Source: Synechococcus sp. CCY 9618 (GTDB taxonomy: Bacteria; Cyanobacteriota; Cyanobacteriia; PCC-6307; Cyanobiaceae). From it: a DNA stretch of 64,000 bases. The position numbers and the translations under genes are program-made. The stretch lies in assembly GCF_019038415.1 (NCBI RefSeq), contig NZ_JAFKRG010000040.1, positions 56,943 through 120,942 on the forward strand. Reading direction: 5' to 3'. Shown one piece after another: positions 33,615-44,002 of the stretch (the first letter of the stretch is position 1; each line of letters starts with the position of its first letter). Under the pieces are notes generated by a model. It was not told where the DNA came from. It saw only the letters and a list, made by a program, of their open reading frames with translations, and made no database searches.

Positions 33615-35782
33615 ACCGCCGCGACCTGCTCTCCCTGCTCGGCCTCGGCGCCGCCTCTCTGGCCGCCACGGCCAGGCCGTCGACCGGCGCCCCGGCCGGC
33701 CGCGCCCCCTTCCCGCCGGTGCCCACCCCCCTGCCCGTGCCCAGCGACGGGCTGGATGCGGCCGGCCAGCGACGCCGCTACGCCCGCGTCGAACTGGAGG
33801 ACCGGCTGGTGCTGCCGGAGGGCTACCGGGCCGAGGTGCTGGCGGTGTGGGGGGATCCGGTGGCCGACGGCCGCTTCGGCTTCAACAACGACCACCTCTC
33901 CTTCCTGGCCCTGGGGCCGGATCAGGCCCTGCTGACGGTGAACTTCGAGTACATCAGCCCCAGGACCTGGCGCGAGGGCTACACCGAAGCGGTGGGCGAA
34001 GCGGGGGGCGGGGATCTGCCCTTCGAGGCGCTGATCGAGGCCCTGTCGCCCGCCGGCGGCCGGGTGGACGCCAGCTCCCTTGCCGAGGATGACCCCCTGC
34101 TGGGCCAGATCCGCCGGGTGGCGGCGGCGGCCATGGCCGATCTGGGCGTCGGCGTGATCGAGCTGGAGCGGGAACCGGAGGGCCCCTGGCGGCGACGGCC
34201 GGGCATCTTCGATCGCCGGATCACGGGCCTGAGCGGCTGGCGCGATCCCGCCGGGCGGCTGGGGGTGACGGGGCCGGCGGCGGCCGTGTTCCGCAGGTGC
34301 GCGCGGCTCGGCTACGACGACGGCCTGGGGGAGGCGATCATCGGCAGCTTCGCCAACTGCGCCGGCGGCGAGACCCCCTGGGGCACGGTGCTCAGTGCCG
34401 AGGAGAATGTGCAGAGCCAGGTGCCGGAGGCCGTGCACGCCGACGGCTCCTCGGTGGCCCCCGCCGCCCGGCCCTTCGCCTGGGACGGCCAACGGCTGGA
34501 CGGCCTGGGCAATCCCTTCGGCCTGGCGGGCAACAAATACGGCTGGATGGTGGAGATCGACCCGCGCCGCCCCAGGGCAGCGGCGCTGAAGCACAGCTGG
34601 CTGGGCCGCTTCCGCCACGAGGCGGTGGCCGTGAAGGCCGAGGCCGGCCAGCCCCTGATCGTCTATTCCGGCTGCGACCGCCACGGCGGCCACCTCTACC
34701 GCTTCGTGAGCAGCGGAACGATCATTGATCCGGCCGACCCGGCCAATTCAGGCCTGTTCGCCCAAGGACGCCTGGAGGTGGCCCGCTTCGATCCGCCGGC
34801 CGCCGGTACCGGCGGTGAGGGCCGGGGCCGCTGGCTGCCCCTGGAGCCCTCCACGCCGGTGGACCCGCTGACGCCCGCCCATTTCGCCCGCTTCGGCCTG
34901 GAGCAGGCGGTGCTGCTGCCCCACAGCGACCGCCGCCAGCCGGGAGCCGAGGCCTTCGCCAGCGAGGCGGCAGTGGCGGCCTACCGGCGCCGGTTCCCCT
35001 CCCTGGCCGAGCTGTATCCCGGCGAAGGGGAGGAGCAGATGGGGGCGATCCTGATCGATGCCCACCTGGCCGCCTGCGCGGCGGGGGCCACCCCCGGCGC
35101 CCGGCCGGAGGACACGGTGATCGATCCGACCAGCGGCGATCTGCTGATCGCCTTCACCGCCGGCGGCGGCAGCGACGACGGCCGGGCCGACCCCGCCATC
35201 TTCCGCGGGCCCCAGGGCCAGCCGACCTGGCCCTACGGCTGGATCATGCGCCTGGCGGATGGCGGGCCGGCCCGGGGCGGGAGCTTCCGCTGGCGGATGG
35301 TGGCCACCGGCGGGGCGCCCTGGCAGGGGGGTCTGGGCTTCAGCAATCCCGACAACCTGGCCGTCGACCGGCGGGGGCATCTGTGGATGACCACCGACCG
35401 CTCCACCAGATCCGCCGATCTGGACCTGTTCGGCAACAACAGCTGCTGGGTGCTGCCCAGCCGCGGACCGTCCGCCGGCGAGGCCTTCTGTTTCGCCACC
35501 GGGCCGATGGAGTGCGAACTCACCGGCCCCTGCTTCGATGCGAGCGAATCCACCCTGTTCCTCGCCGTGCAGCACCCGGGCGACGACCACGGCAGTCGGC
35601 CCTCCCTCGAGGCCCGCGAAGCCCAGTCCCACCGGCTGGTGGACCGCTCGGGGCGACCCTTCGAGCAGCTGCGCTGGGTGCCCCTGGGCTCCAACTGGCC
35701 CTCCGGCGTGCCCGGCCGCACGCCCCGCCCAGGGGTGGTGGCGATCCGGCGCCTGGCGGGCGGGCCGCTGCTGGATGGCTGA
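33611..35782 (+). CDS. phoX: PhoX-type (DUF839) alkaline phosphatase
   Basis: 723 residues. A Tat-like signal (NRRDLLSLLGLGAAS) is followed by the DUF839/PhoX body: GFNNDHLSFL, LTVNFEYISP, NCAGGETPWGTVLSAEEN (about residues 255-272) and LGRFRHEAV (about 332). These include metal-ligand Glu and Cys positions of PhoX. PhoX enzymes use Ca/Fe, act in the periplasm or outside and free phosphate from esters. Start overlaps the phytase-like gene. No Pho box could be confirmed upstream. Confidence 0.88.
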   Translation: MNRRDLLSLLGLGAASLAATARPSTGAPAGRAPFPPVPTPLPVPSDGLDAAGQRRRYARVELEDRLVLPEGYRAEVLAVWGDPVADGRFGFNNDHLSFLALGPDQALLTVNFEYISPRTWREGYTEAVGEAGGGDLPFEALIEALSPAGGRVDASSLAEDDPLLGQIRRVAAAAMADLGVGVIELEREPEGPWRRRPGIFDRRITGLSGWRDPAGRLGVTGPAAAVFRRCARLGYDDGLGEAIIGSFANCAGGETPWGTVLSAEENVQSQVPEAVHADGSSVAPAARPFAWDGQRLDGLGNPFGLAGNKYGWMVEIDPRRPRAAALKHSWLGRFRHEAVAVKAEAGQPLIVYSGCDRHGGHLYRFVSSGTIIDPADPANSGLFAQGRLEVARFDPPAAGTGGEGRGRWLPLEPSTPVDPLTPAHFARFGLEQAVLLPHSDRRQPGAEAFASEAAVAAYRRRFPSLAELYPGEGEEQMGAILIDAHLAACAAGATPGARPEDTVIDPTSGDLLIAFTAGGGSDDGRADPAIFRGPQGQPTWPYGWIMRLADGGPARGGSFRWRMVATGGAPWQGGLGFSNPDNLAVDRRGHLWMTTDRSTRSADLDLFGNNSCWVLPSRGPSAGEAFCFATGPMECELTGPCFDASESTLFLAVQHPGDDHGSRPSLEAREAQSHRLVDRSGRPFEQLRWVPLGSNWPSGVPGRTPRPGVVAIRRLAGGPLLDG

Positions 35783-35799
35783 GCAAGGACGGATCGGGC

Positions 35800-36570
35800 T
35801 CAGACCGCCCCGGCATCCAGCAGCCGCTCGATCTGATCAAGAGCGTCATCGAGGGGTTCGATCGCCGTCGCCATGGCGGCATCGCTGGCCTCGGTGCTGG
35901 GCCACTGGCGATCGATCAGCCGGCGCAGCTGCTGCAGGCCGCCGTCGATGGCCTCCAGACGGGTGGCCAGGGCCAGCAGACGGGCCTCCCGTTCGTCCAT
36001 TCCGCGGCGGGCCGCATCCAGATTGCGGCGCAGCTGATCGCTGAGCCGGCGTCGTTCCTGCCGCAGGGGGCCCTCGGTCTCCTTCCTGAGAGCCTTCTCC
36101 TCCCGGGCCAGGCGCCGGGCCAGAGCATCGGGATCCAGGCGCACCCCCCCGCCGGATTCCAGCAGGGGTCGGCGCTGCTGCAGCCGTTGGGGAAGCTGCT
36201 GCAACCGCTCGCAGCACAGCTGGACGCTGCCCAGGGCCTCCAGATGGCCCGGATCGGTGAAACGGGCGATGGCCTCCTCCTGCAGGCCCACGGCCACCGC
36301 CCCCAGGTCAGCGGCGCGGGCCAGGGCCCCATCGAGGGCCGCATCGAGCCGCTGGTCATGGAGGCGCTGGCTTCGGCTGCGGCTGCGGCGGCCGGCCGCC
36401 CCCCGCCGGCCCAGCAGCAGGCTGAGGCCGAAGCCCACGGCCAGGGCGAGCGGGATCGCCAGCGGCAGGCCCAGCCCGGCACCCCGCACCAGCAGCACCA
36501 GGCAGAGGCCACCACCTGCCACCGCCAGGGGATGGTCGAGGGGGTTGGACCAGCCGGGTGCTGCCGCCAT
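35800..36570 (-). CDS. membrane-anchored coiled-coil protein of unknown function
   Basis: 256 residues. Two hydrophobic helices at about 16-53 are followed by a long charged helical region (about 75-255) rich in Arg, Gln and Leu, with clear heptads. Its ATG overlaps the stop of the VWA lipoprotein gene (ATGA), so it is probably a partner of that protein. I do not recognise the family. Confidence 0.65.
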   Translation of the reverse strand: MAAAPGWSNPLDHPLAVAGGGLCLVLLVRGAGLGLPLAIPLALAVGFGLSLLLGRRGAAGRRSRSRSQRLHDQRLDAALDGALARAADLGAVAVGLQEEAIARFTDPGHLEALGSVQLCCERLQQLPQRLQQRRPLLESGGGVRLDPDALARRLAREEKALRKETEGPLRQERRRLSDQLRRNLDAARRGMDEREARLLALATRLEAIDGGLQQLRRLIDRQWPSTEASDAAMATAIEPLDDALDQIERLLDAGAV

Positions 36571-38255
36571 CAGAAGGCCATCTGGAGATCTTCCATGCGG
36601 CGACGGATGCTGTCGGGGGTGCCGCTGGCGAAATCGCCACCGTTGCTCTCGGCGATGCGGCGCAGCACCTCGGCGTCGAAATCCCCCTCGTTGCCGTATC
36701 CCATGGTGAACACACCGATGCGTTCATCGGTGGCGAAGCCACTGCTCCTGAGCTCACTGCCCAGCCCGTCGAGGCTCAGGCGCGAACCGTTGTCCTGGCC
36801 GTCGGTGAGCACCACGACCGCCAGGATCTCGCCGGGGCGCCGGGTGCTGCGCAGCCAGTCGCGACCCTGGCGGATGGCGTCATAGAGCACCGTGCCACCC
36901 TCCGCCTGCAGATCGGCGATGAAGCGTGAGCTGCGCTCCGCATCGGCGCCGTTCCCTGTCACCACCACCGGCGGGCGCAGGCGGTTGTCGAAATCGAACA
37001 GGCCCACGGTGTCGCGGGGGCCGATCTGGGCCAGGTAGGCCTGCAGGCTGCGCTGGGCCGCCGGCAGCTTCTCTCCCTTCATCGACCCGGAACTGTCCAC
37101 CACCAGGGCCACCCGCGACGGTTTCTTGGCCTGGTTGCGCCACAGGGTGATGATCGCCTCCACCACCTCCGGTCTGGGCGCACGCAGGGAGTCGTAGACG
37201 GCACGGGGATCGGCACCGTAGGCCGACGTGACACGGCTGGCCGGCACCGCCGGGTTGGCGGGCCGCAGGCCCTGCTCCGCCGCGAGCCGCTGGATGTCGT
37301 CGCGCTGCAGGCGCTCGATGAGCTGCAGGGCCGCCTGTTTCTCGGTGGGGGACACCCAGGGGGCATCGGGCAGGATCGCCCGCATGGTGCTGGAGTAGGT
37401 GGCGCGGGGATACACCGCCTGCATCGGCTCCTGATCGGCACTGCGAGCGGCGTTCACCGCCACCACCGACGACTCGTAGACCGATCCCACCGAGGCCCAG
37501 AAGGGCCCGTTGCGCTGCATCGCCCGGGCCAGCTCGTCGGTGGAGCTGCCGTAGCGGGTCACATGGCGCTCGATCGCCGTGACCTGCTCGCCGTGGGTGC
37601 GCACATCGGCGAGGGTGAGGGCCTCGGGGCGTTTCCCGGCAACCTCCGCCACCATCGCCACCAGGGTCTGGAGGCCTGAATTGGAGCGGGTTGGGGCGGT
37701 ATGGACATAGCGGATCGGCTGGGAGGGACCGGCCGGATCCAGCTGGCGATGGTCGGTGCTGCGGGCCAGGGCAGCGAAGGGGTCGGGGCGATCCAGGCCC
37801 TTCGCCAGCGCCGGGGTGGTCATGAACACCATGGGGCTGGAGGCCAGGGCGGGCGCATCCGCCGCGGCGGGAATCAGCTCCCGGGTGGGCGCCAGCCGCT
37901 GCAGGCGATGGCGCAGCAGATCGAGATAGATCTCGCCATCCACCGACAGCAGGCTGGGAATGCGGGGGTCGTCGGCCGCCTGACCGCCCTGCAGCACCCC
38001 CCGGGCATGGGTTTCCATCTCGCTCACCACATCGCCGCTGCCGGCGGCGCGGCAGCGCAGCTGCACGGGGGTGCGGTCGGCCAGTCGCGGCGGGTCCAGG
38101 GCGATCGCCTTGGCCGCCTCATTGCAGAAGCCTTTGAGGGCGCTGCCCACCAGCATCTCCAGCTCCAGCGGCGGCGGCGCCAGCAGCTGGCAACCGCTGA
38201 TCGGCAGGCCGAGGAGGGCGGCGGCGACAGGGGCCAGCCGCAGGGGCCGTGCCAT
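36570..38255 (-). CDS. substrate-binding and VWA domain lipoprotein
   Basis: 561 residues. A lipoprotein signal LLGLPISGC puts the acylated Cys near residue 22. The middle (about 30-330) has the pattern of a type 2 periplasmic binding protein (SSPMVFMTTP, TRSNSGLQTL, YESSVVAVN). The C-terminal VWA domain starts near residue 370 with an intact MIDAS: DSSGSMKG, and DGQDNG later. ATG 38255 is chosen because it gives the lipobox. It is divergent from a stand-alone binding protein that looks like its N-terminal half. Ligand unknown; phosphate or molybdate-like oxyanions are possible. Confidence 0.8.
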   Translation of the reverse strand: MARPLRLAPVAAALLGLPISGCQLLAPPPLELEMLVGSALKGFCNEAAKAIALDPPRLADRTPVQLRCRAAGSGDVVSEMETHARGVLQGGQAADDPRIPSLLSVDGEIYLDLLRHRLQRLAPTRELIPAAADAPALASSPMVFMTTPALAKGLDRPDPFAALARSTDHRQLDPAGPSQPIRYVHTAPTRSNSGLQTLVAMVAEVAGKRPEALTLADVRTHGEQVTAIERHVTRYGSSTDELARAMQRNGPFWASVGSVYESSVVAVNAARSADQEPMQAVYPRATYSSTMRAILPDAPWVSPTEKQAALQLIERLQRDDIQRLAAEQGLRPANPAVPASRVTSAYGADPRAVYDSLRAPRPEVVEAIITLWRNQAKKPSRVALVVDSSGSMKGEKLPAAQRSLQAYLAQIGPRDTVGLFDFDNRLRPPVVVTGNGADAERSSRFIADLQAEGGTVLYDAIRQGRDWLRSTRRPGEILAVVVLTDGQDNGSRLSLDGLGSELRSSGFATDERIGVFTMGYGNEGDFDAEVLRRIAESNGGDFASGTPDSIRRRMEDLQMAF

Positions 38256-38368
38256 GGGGCGGATCGAGGGGGTGGGCCCATTCTGCGGCGAACCGCCGGC
38301 GCGGCTCACCGAGCCGGTGGCGCCGGCCGACCGGCCGAGCAGACTGGCGGACCCATGGATGGCCGGTC

Positions 38369-39385
38369 TTGAGCGCGACCCTCACCCGCCGTCGCCTGCT
38401 GTCGGTGCTGATCGGCGCCGGGTCCCTGATCCTGGCCGCCGCTCCCCTGCCGGGCCTGCGGCGGCCCCTGGTGGTGGCCGTGGGATCGGAGCTGGCCGCC
38501 GCCATGGCCGAGATCGAACCCCTGTTCGAGCGCCGGCAGGGAGGCGTCGATCTGGTCTGGCGGGTGCAGGGCTCCCAGGACATGGTCAACAGGGCACAGG
38601 AAGAGAACCCGGAGCGGCCGCGGGTGCTGATCCCCGCCAGCAACGAACTGCTCGAGCTGCTCGCCGCCGCCGTGACAGGACGCGGTGAGCCGAGCCCGTT
38701 TCTGCAAACGCCGGAGCCGATCGCCCGCACCCTGCTGGTGGCGGTGGCCTGGCCGGAGCGGGCCCGGAAGCTGTTCGCCGATGACCGCTTCTCCTGGACC
38801 CTGCTGCGCCGGGCCACGCAAGCGGGGCAATGGGGCGACCTGGGCGCCCCGGCCGGGTGGGGCAGCGTCGATCTGCGCAGCACCGATCCGATGCGCTCCA
38901 ACTCCGGCCAGCTGACCCTGGCCCTCTGGTGCCGGGGCCAGGACCCCCGGGCCTGTGCCGCCGGCCTGCGCCGGGCCGTCTACCGCCCGGCCCGCTCCAC
39001 CGACATCCTGCTGCAGGAGTTCATCAGCGGCGGGCCGAACGAGGGCGACTTGGCGATGGTGTACGAAGCCTCGGCTCTGGCCCGCCGGCAGGAGGCCAGC
39101 CGACAGCGGCCGGGGGGCTATGTGCTGCTCTTCCCCGACCCCACCGTCGAGACGGTTCTGGCGGCGGCGGTGCTGCGGGGACAGGCGGCGGGCCGCCCGG
39201 ACGACGGCGAGCGCTTCGTGGCCTTCCTGCGCTCGAGCGAAGGCCAGGCGGTGCTGGCCCGCCAGGGCTTCCGCGGCGCCGATGGCCGGGGGGGCAGCCC
39301 CGCAGCGCAGGGGGTGCGGCGTCTGCCGCCGCCCACGCCGCAGGAGCGGGAAGAGCTGCTGCGCTTCTGGCAACAGGCCGGCTGA
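38369..39385 (+). CDS. extracellular substrate-binding protein, Tat-type signal
   Basis: 338 residues if TTG 38369 is the start; this gives a twin-arginine signal LTRRRLLSVLIGAG, whereas the open frame upstream is unlike coding sequence. The body resembles type 2 solute-binding proteins (GSELAAAMAEIEPLFERR, VLIPASNELLELL, DPMRSNSGQLTLALW, MVYEASALA). The SNSG segment is shared with the divergent VWA lipoprotein. No ABC permease or ATPase gene is near. Confidence 0.75.
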   Translation: MSATLTRRRLLSVLIGAGSLILAAAPLPGLRRPLVVAVGSELAAAMAEIEPLFERRQGGVDLVWRVQGSQDMVNRAQEENPERPRVLIPASNELLELLAAAVTGRGEPSPFLQTPEPIARTLLVAVAWPERARKLFADDRFSWTLLRRATQAGQWGDLGAPAGWGSVDLRSTDPMRSNSGQLTLALWCRGQDPRACAAGLRRAVYRPARSTDILLQEFISGGPNEGDLAMVYEASALARRQEASRQRPGGYVLLFPDPTVETVLAAAVLRGQAAGRPDDGERFVAFLRSSEGQAVLARQGFRGADGRGGSPAAQGVRRLPPPTPQEREELLRFWQQAG

Positions 39386-39552
39386 GATGGGCCTGGGGCC
39401 AGCATGTGGTGTCGGCGATCACCGGAGCAGGTGCGAAGCGCTATGGACAGAAGTGCCCTATTCCCGGCGGCAAGGCCTATCCATCTGGAGTCAATATTCT
39501 CACTGTGGTGTTCTCCGCAGGAGAGAACTTTGCAGATCAGAACCGTGTCACT

Positions 39553-40692
39553 ATGGCGGCGATTGGCCGCACCGACGTGCTCCGCTGCGACGCCCTGTTC
39601 ATCTCCGATCTGCACCTGGGCTCCAATCAGTGCGAGGCCGGCCACCTGGCAGCCTTCCTGGGCTGCATCCGGCCCCGGGAGCTGTTTCTGGTGGGCGACA
39701 TCATCGACCTGCAGGCGATCCGATTCAACGCCCATGTGGACGAGAGCTTCCTGACGGGGCTGATCGACGACCTGATGACGGGGAAGGGTGAAGGGCTGCT
39801 CGACGACAGGCGACTGAAGCGCCAGAACCTGCTGCGAACCTCCCACCGGGAGGTGCTGAATGGTCTGCGGGATCTGCTCCGCGCCGGCACCCGGATCACC
39901 TACATCCCCGGCAACCACGACGCCTACCTCCGGCGCTACGCCGGATACGACACCGGCGGCCTGGCGATCCGCAGGGAAGCCGTCTACACCACGGCCACCG
40001 GGCAACGGTTGCTGGTGCGCCATGGGGACGAATATGACGGCCTGGTGCATCTGCACGGACATCTCGCCGGCGCCCTGGCGCACCTTCAGGAGCACTACAG
40101 CGGCTGGGTGAACGGCGTGCTGGGCCTGCTGGATGGACGTCGACACGTTGGCGACGACGCCGGCCGCAGCGCCGAGCTGATTCTCCAGAGCGCCGTGGAC
40201 CTGCTGGCCCGCCATCGGGAATGGCCGATTCCTGTGAGCCGGGGGCTGAGTTCTTCAGGCGGCTTCTCCCTGGCCTTCGCCCTGGAGAGCGCGCTCAAGG
40301 GCCGCACGGGCCACGATCGGCTGATCAAACGGCGGATCGTGCGCCATCTGCAGCGGGAGGGGCCGGCAGCCCCCGCCCTCGACGGACTGATCAACGGCCA
40401 CACCCACATCCCCGAAGCCACGGCCCTGGCCCTGCCGACTCCAACAGGCGGTAACGGAAACCAGGGCCCCTGCCACATCAGTTACTACAACACCGGCAGC
40501 TGGGCGCGCAGCCAGCGCCGCCTCGGCCGCACCGGCCTGGTGGTGGCCGAGAACGGCACCATCGGCATGGTGCGCTTCGATCGCCGCCAGGGCATCGAAC
40601 CCTTCCAGCCGCCACGCTTTCCGTTCAACACCTATCCGATGCGGCCCTGCCCTGGATGCGGGCAGGGGGTGGTGGATCTGGAGGGGGGTTAA
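39553..40692 (+). CDS. metallophosphoesterase (LpxH/YbbF-like)
   Basis: 379 residues. Motifs in order: FISDLHLGS (about residue 17), VGDIIDLQ, PGNHDAYLR (about 121), RHGDEYDG and INGHTHIPEA (about 280). This is the order of UDP-2,3-diacylglucosamine hydrolase-type phosphoesterases; substrate unknown. The C-terminus has a CPGCG pair. A partial, broken copy lies on the same strand at about 48545-49080, so this gene marks the left border of a likely island. Start ATG 39553; no strong Shine-Dalgarno. Confidence 0.82.
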   Translation: MAAIGRTDVLRCDALFISDLHLGSNQCEAGHLAAFLGCIRPRELFLVGDIIDLQAIRFNAHVDESFLTGLIDDLMTGKGEGLLDDRRLKRQNLLRTSHREVLNGLRDLLRAGTRITYIPGNHDAYLRRYAGYDTGGLAIRREAVYTTATGQRLLVRHGDEYDGLVHLHGHLAGALAHLQEHYSGWVNGVLGLLDGRRHVGDDAGRSAELILQSAVDLLARHREWPIPVSRGLSSSGGFSLAFALESALKGRTGHDRLIKRRIVRHLQREGPAAPALDGLINGHTHIPEATALALPTPTGGNGNQGPCHISYYNTGSWARSQRRLGRTGLVVAENGTIGMVRFDRRQGIEPFQPPRFPFNTYPMRPCPGCGQGVVDLEGG

Positions 40693-41224
40693 TGGGGGGT
40701 CTGATTCGACTGGGGCCGGGTGGATCACGGACCCCGCATGCTCCAGCTGGCCGAGCCAGATCCTTCCCAAGAGAAATAGACAATATTCACATGTATGCCC
40801 TTGCAGTCAGCACGTACTCAGAACGGATAGGGGATTCTATGTATAATGACAACGGCCATTTTCGGTTTTCGTCGAATGGCCTGCAACCTGATTCAGCTGT
40901 GCAGCTGGCCATAAGACCGTGGAGGCAATGGCGTGTACAGCCGTTGGCACTGAGGTATGACAAACGGGGACGATCACGGGGCCCAATCCGGCCCGAAACC
41001 ATGGAACTCAGGCCAACTGATGTCCTCACAGGGCTCGATCAGCGAACTGGAACAATGAGCCCCGTCATGGGAGCGAAACGCGTGTCTGGAAGGCTGTAGC
41101 GCAAACTCGCCGCCCAAGGGGCTGCCGGTTCCATCGGCAACCCTCAACCCAACCGTGTCACCCTGAGGCTGCAGGTGGGGCGGCTGGCGGCCTGCCTGCG
41201 ATGTGATCCCGCTCCGCAGACACC
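40693..41224. other. 532-bp stretch without a convincing gene
   Basis: Lower GC than the flanks. A TATAAT box at 40842-40847 could be a -10 element for gghA, though no good -35 is spaced from it and the leader would be nearly 380 bases. The open frame running through the region has no family features and poor codon composition. Confidence 0.4.
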
Positions 41225-43762
41225 GTGTCCGAAGGCTCCTGTGCTCCCGTTTCCCTGGCTCCGGTCACACTCGAGGCCGGGCCCACGGCCGAGCTGCTGG
41301 CCTGGGCCGCGGCGATCGAGAGCAGCGACGCCACCACCCTCGAGAAAGCCCGTCATTTCGCCACCCGCCTCGGCGCCCACTGGCAGCCTGGCGGGCTCAC
41401 CACAATCGGCTTCTGGACTCCGGAGCTCGCCGGGGACGTGGTTCAGCCGCGCAACATCCTGCTGGAAGTGTTCACCCCGCTGGAATCGATCGATCCCAGG
41501 CGCCCTGAGCAGATGGTGCGCTTCCATCGCCACGCCGTGCAGCTGGAGAAGCAGGGTGACTACCGCTGGGGAGTGGTGAGCGGCCTGCAGGCCGGCGACG
41601 CCGACACGATCGGCTCGCTCTACTGGCTGCGCTACCTCTCCCCCGACACCAACACCGTGCGCGTGGTGGGTGATCCCCTGGCGGCGTCCTACCCCTTCGG
41701 GGTTTACGCACCAGCAGAGGTCTACGACCTTGAGGGGCTGCAGCGGCGCCGGGCCGACCGTTCCTACTACGAAGCCATGGCCGCCGAGCTGGCAGCCCAA
41801 CCGGTCGAGGATCATGGCAGCGTCCCGTCGGTGCATGGGATTCCCGCGCCAGGAAACATCCTGCAGCTGCATGTGCGCACCGCCTCCCCGAACGGGTACG
41901 TCTCCGGTCTCACCGCCCTGTTTCAGGAGCTGGCCCGCAAAGTGCAAGCCGGGGAGTCTCTCACCCCCGCCGAGACCAATCTTGTGGGGTACGACGCCGT
42001 TCAGCTGCTGCCCATCGAGCCCACGGTGGAGCTGAGGGCCGGCACGGGTGTCGAAGATGAAGCCTTCAGCCTGCGGCCCGAGGACGAGACCAGCCTGGAT
42101 CCCGAGACCGAGATGATCCTGAGCACCTCAGGAGAAGTGAGGGTCAGGCTGCGCCGCCCGGAACTGCAGAACTGGGGGTACGACGTGGTGATCTTCGGCA
42201 GTGCCGCCACCAATCCGGCCCTGCTGGAGACCCTGCGCCCCGATGAGCTGGTGGAGTTCATCGCCACGTTGCACAACTTCCCTACCGGCCCGATCCGACT
42301 GATTTACGACCTTGTGTTCGGCCACGCGGACAATCAGGCGGTCGATCTGCTGAATGGACGCTACCTCAAGGGGCCCAACATGTATGGACAGGATCTGAAC
42401 CACCAGAACCCTGTGGTGCGCGCGATTCTGCTGGAGATGCAGCGCCGCAAGGTGAACACCGGTGCCGATGGGGTGCGAATTGACGGCGGCCAGGACTTCA
42501 AATATTTCAATCCACTCAGTGAGCGAATGGAGTATGACGATCCCTATCTGATGGCCATGGGTGATCAGGTGCAGGACATCGGCCCGGCCCGCTGGCGGGC
42601 CTTCGTGATCTACGAAGACGGGAGGCCCTGGCCGGCGGAGGGCTGGGAGGAGATCTCCACCTACCGCGATCTGGTGGAGCTGCGCCCGGAGGCCTACCAG
42701 TGGGGACCGCTGATCTTTGCCCACAACACGCCGGCGTTGCAGGGGTTCTGGGCGCGGAAGTGGCGGCGGGTATGTGAAAAAATGAAATTCGGTTCGCGCT
42801 GGGTCACCGGCTGCGGCAACCACGACACCCTGCGCCGCGGCACCCAGGTGGCGACGACGGAGGCGATCAACCCCCGCCTGGGCGACACGCTGCCTGACGT
42901 GCTTGCCAATGCCTACGACAACCCGGCGATCGGGGCCCTCACCTACGGATTCGGCCCGGGGTTGCCGATGGACTTCATCCACTGTCTGATGCGAGCGCCC
43001 TGGGGATTCTTCCGCAACACCGATGACCGCTACGGCGTGAAGGTGGTGGCGGAGGAAGGGCCGGGATTTCTCGACTGGCAGATCAGCGCCGAGCAATTCA
43101 GTGATCCTGGCCTGTTTCCCACGCTCAAGCAGCTGGGGTTCAAGGAGTTCGAAGCGCTGCGACAGTTCCTTGCCGCTCTCGGTGAGGCGATCTCGGCCGT
43201 CGACTATGACCTCGAACGCATGGCTGCGGCCTGCCGGAGCGTCGCGCCGGTCGGTGCCGACGGCGCTGCCCCCGTGGTGGATGTGGCCTGGCTGAAGGCC
43301 TTCGCCCTCCGCTTCATGGAGGACATGCACGGGGCCTGCAACATCTGGCGGCACGAAGATCGGGTGAAGCCCGAGCAGGCGACCTACAACCTCGCCCTGC
43401 GCCAGTTCCGCCATGCCAGGCCCTGGCTGCGCGAGAACCTGGCGGGCAGCGACGACCGGCTGGATCTGCTCACCACACCCGCCACCACCATCTTCTATGG
43501 GTTGCGGAGGCCACCCCTGCAGGGCGAAGAGGCCGTCCCCCCGCCCGGCTTCGGCGGAGGCTCAGCGGTGGCCCTTGTCGCCCATATGGGCGGGGAGGCG
43601 ATGGCCATCCGGCTGCCGGAATTGTTCCCGGATCAGACAGCCGGGTGGTCACTGCGGCTGGGCTCCCCTGGACTGGAGATCTCGGCAGGCCAGCTGCTCG
43701 GAGAACCGATCATCCTGGAAGACAGCCAGGCGCTGCTTCTGGAGCCCCTGGCCGCCCCCTGA
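41225..43762 (+). CDS. gghA: glucosylglycerol hydrolase (GH13-like)
   Basis: 845 residues, start GTG. A glycoside-hydrolase barrel is visible in the middle: LIYDLVFGHADNQ (about residue 358), GADGVRIDGGQDF with the nucleophile-type Asp (about 414-426) and CGNHDTLRRG (about 532-541). Length and pattern match GghA of Synechocystis (Slr1670), which hydrolyses the osmolyte glucosylglycerol to glucose and glycerol after salt downshift. Gene context (MscS channel, Na+/H+ antiporter, GpsA-like dehydrogenase) agrees. The synthase ggpS is not in the window. Confidence 0.85.
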   Translation: MSEGSCAPVSLAPVTLEAGPTAELLAWAAAIESSDATTLEKARHFATRLGAHWQPGGLTTIGFWTPELAGDVVQPRNILLEVFTPLESIDPRRPEQMVRFHRHAVQLEKQGDYRWGVVSGLQAGDADTIGSLYWLRYLSPDTNTVRVVGDPLAASYPFGVYAPAEVYDLEGLQRRRADRSYYEAMAAELAAQPVEDHGSVPSVHGIPAPGNILQLHVRTASPNGYVSGLTALFQELARKVQAGESLTPAETNLVGYDAVQLLPIEPTVELRAGTGVEDEAFSLRPEDETSLDPETEMILSTSGEVRVRLRRPELQNWGYDVVIFGSAATNPALLETLRPDELVEFIATLHNFPTGPIRLIYDLVFGHADNQAVDLLNGRYLKGPNMYGQDLNHQNPVVRAILLEMQRRKVNTGADGVRIDGGQDFKYFNPLSERMEYDDPYLMAMGDQVQDIGPARWRAFVIYEDGRPWPAEGWEEISTYRDLVELRPEAYQWGPLIFAHNTPALQGFWARKWRRVCEKMKFGSRWVTGCGNHDTLRRGTQVATTEAINPRLGDTLPDVLANAYDNPAIGALTYGFGPGLPMDFIHCLMRAPWGFFRNTDDRYGVKVVAEEGPGFLDWQISAEQFSDPGLFPTLKQLGFKEFEALRQFLAALGEAISAVDYDLERMAAACRSVAPVGADGAAPVVDVAWLKAFALRFMEDMHGACNIWRHEDRVKPEQATYNLALRQFRHARPWLRENLAGSDDRLDLLTTPATTIFYGLRRPPLQGEEAVPPPGFGGGSAVALVAHMGGEAMAIRLPELFPDQTAGWSLRLGSPGLEISAGQLLGEPIILEDSQALLLEPLAAP

Positions 43763-44002
43763 GTGGCTGGGGAACAGGGGGCAGGTCCCCGGATCTGAAT
43801 CCATTCATACCAAGACCCAGACGATTCAGGCCTAAGTCAAGGAGGGAGCTAGCCCCCAGCTGCAGGCTGTGGTGATCTGCTGCGGTGCAGTCGACCTTCA
43901 CGGTGTCAGCAGCAGGCCCCCCATCGCCGACCAGACCTTGCAGGAACCAAGAGGCTGGCGACTTCACCTCCCAAAGATCCGCTACCGATCCACTCCAATC
44001 CA

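Noticed and set aside
40656..41099. Open frame after the metallophosphoesterase
   Set aside because: Starts inside the previous gene, no conserved segment, poor codon composition.
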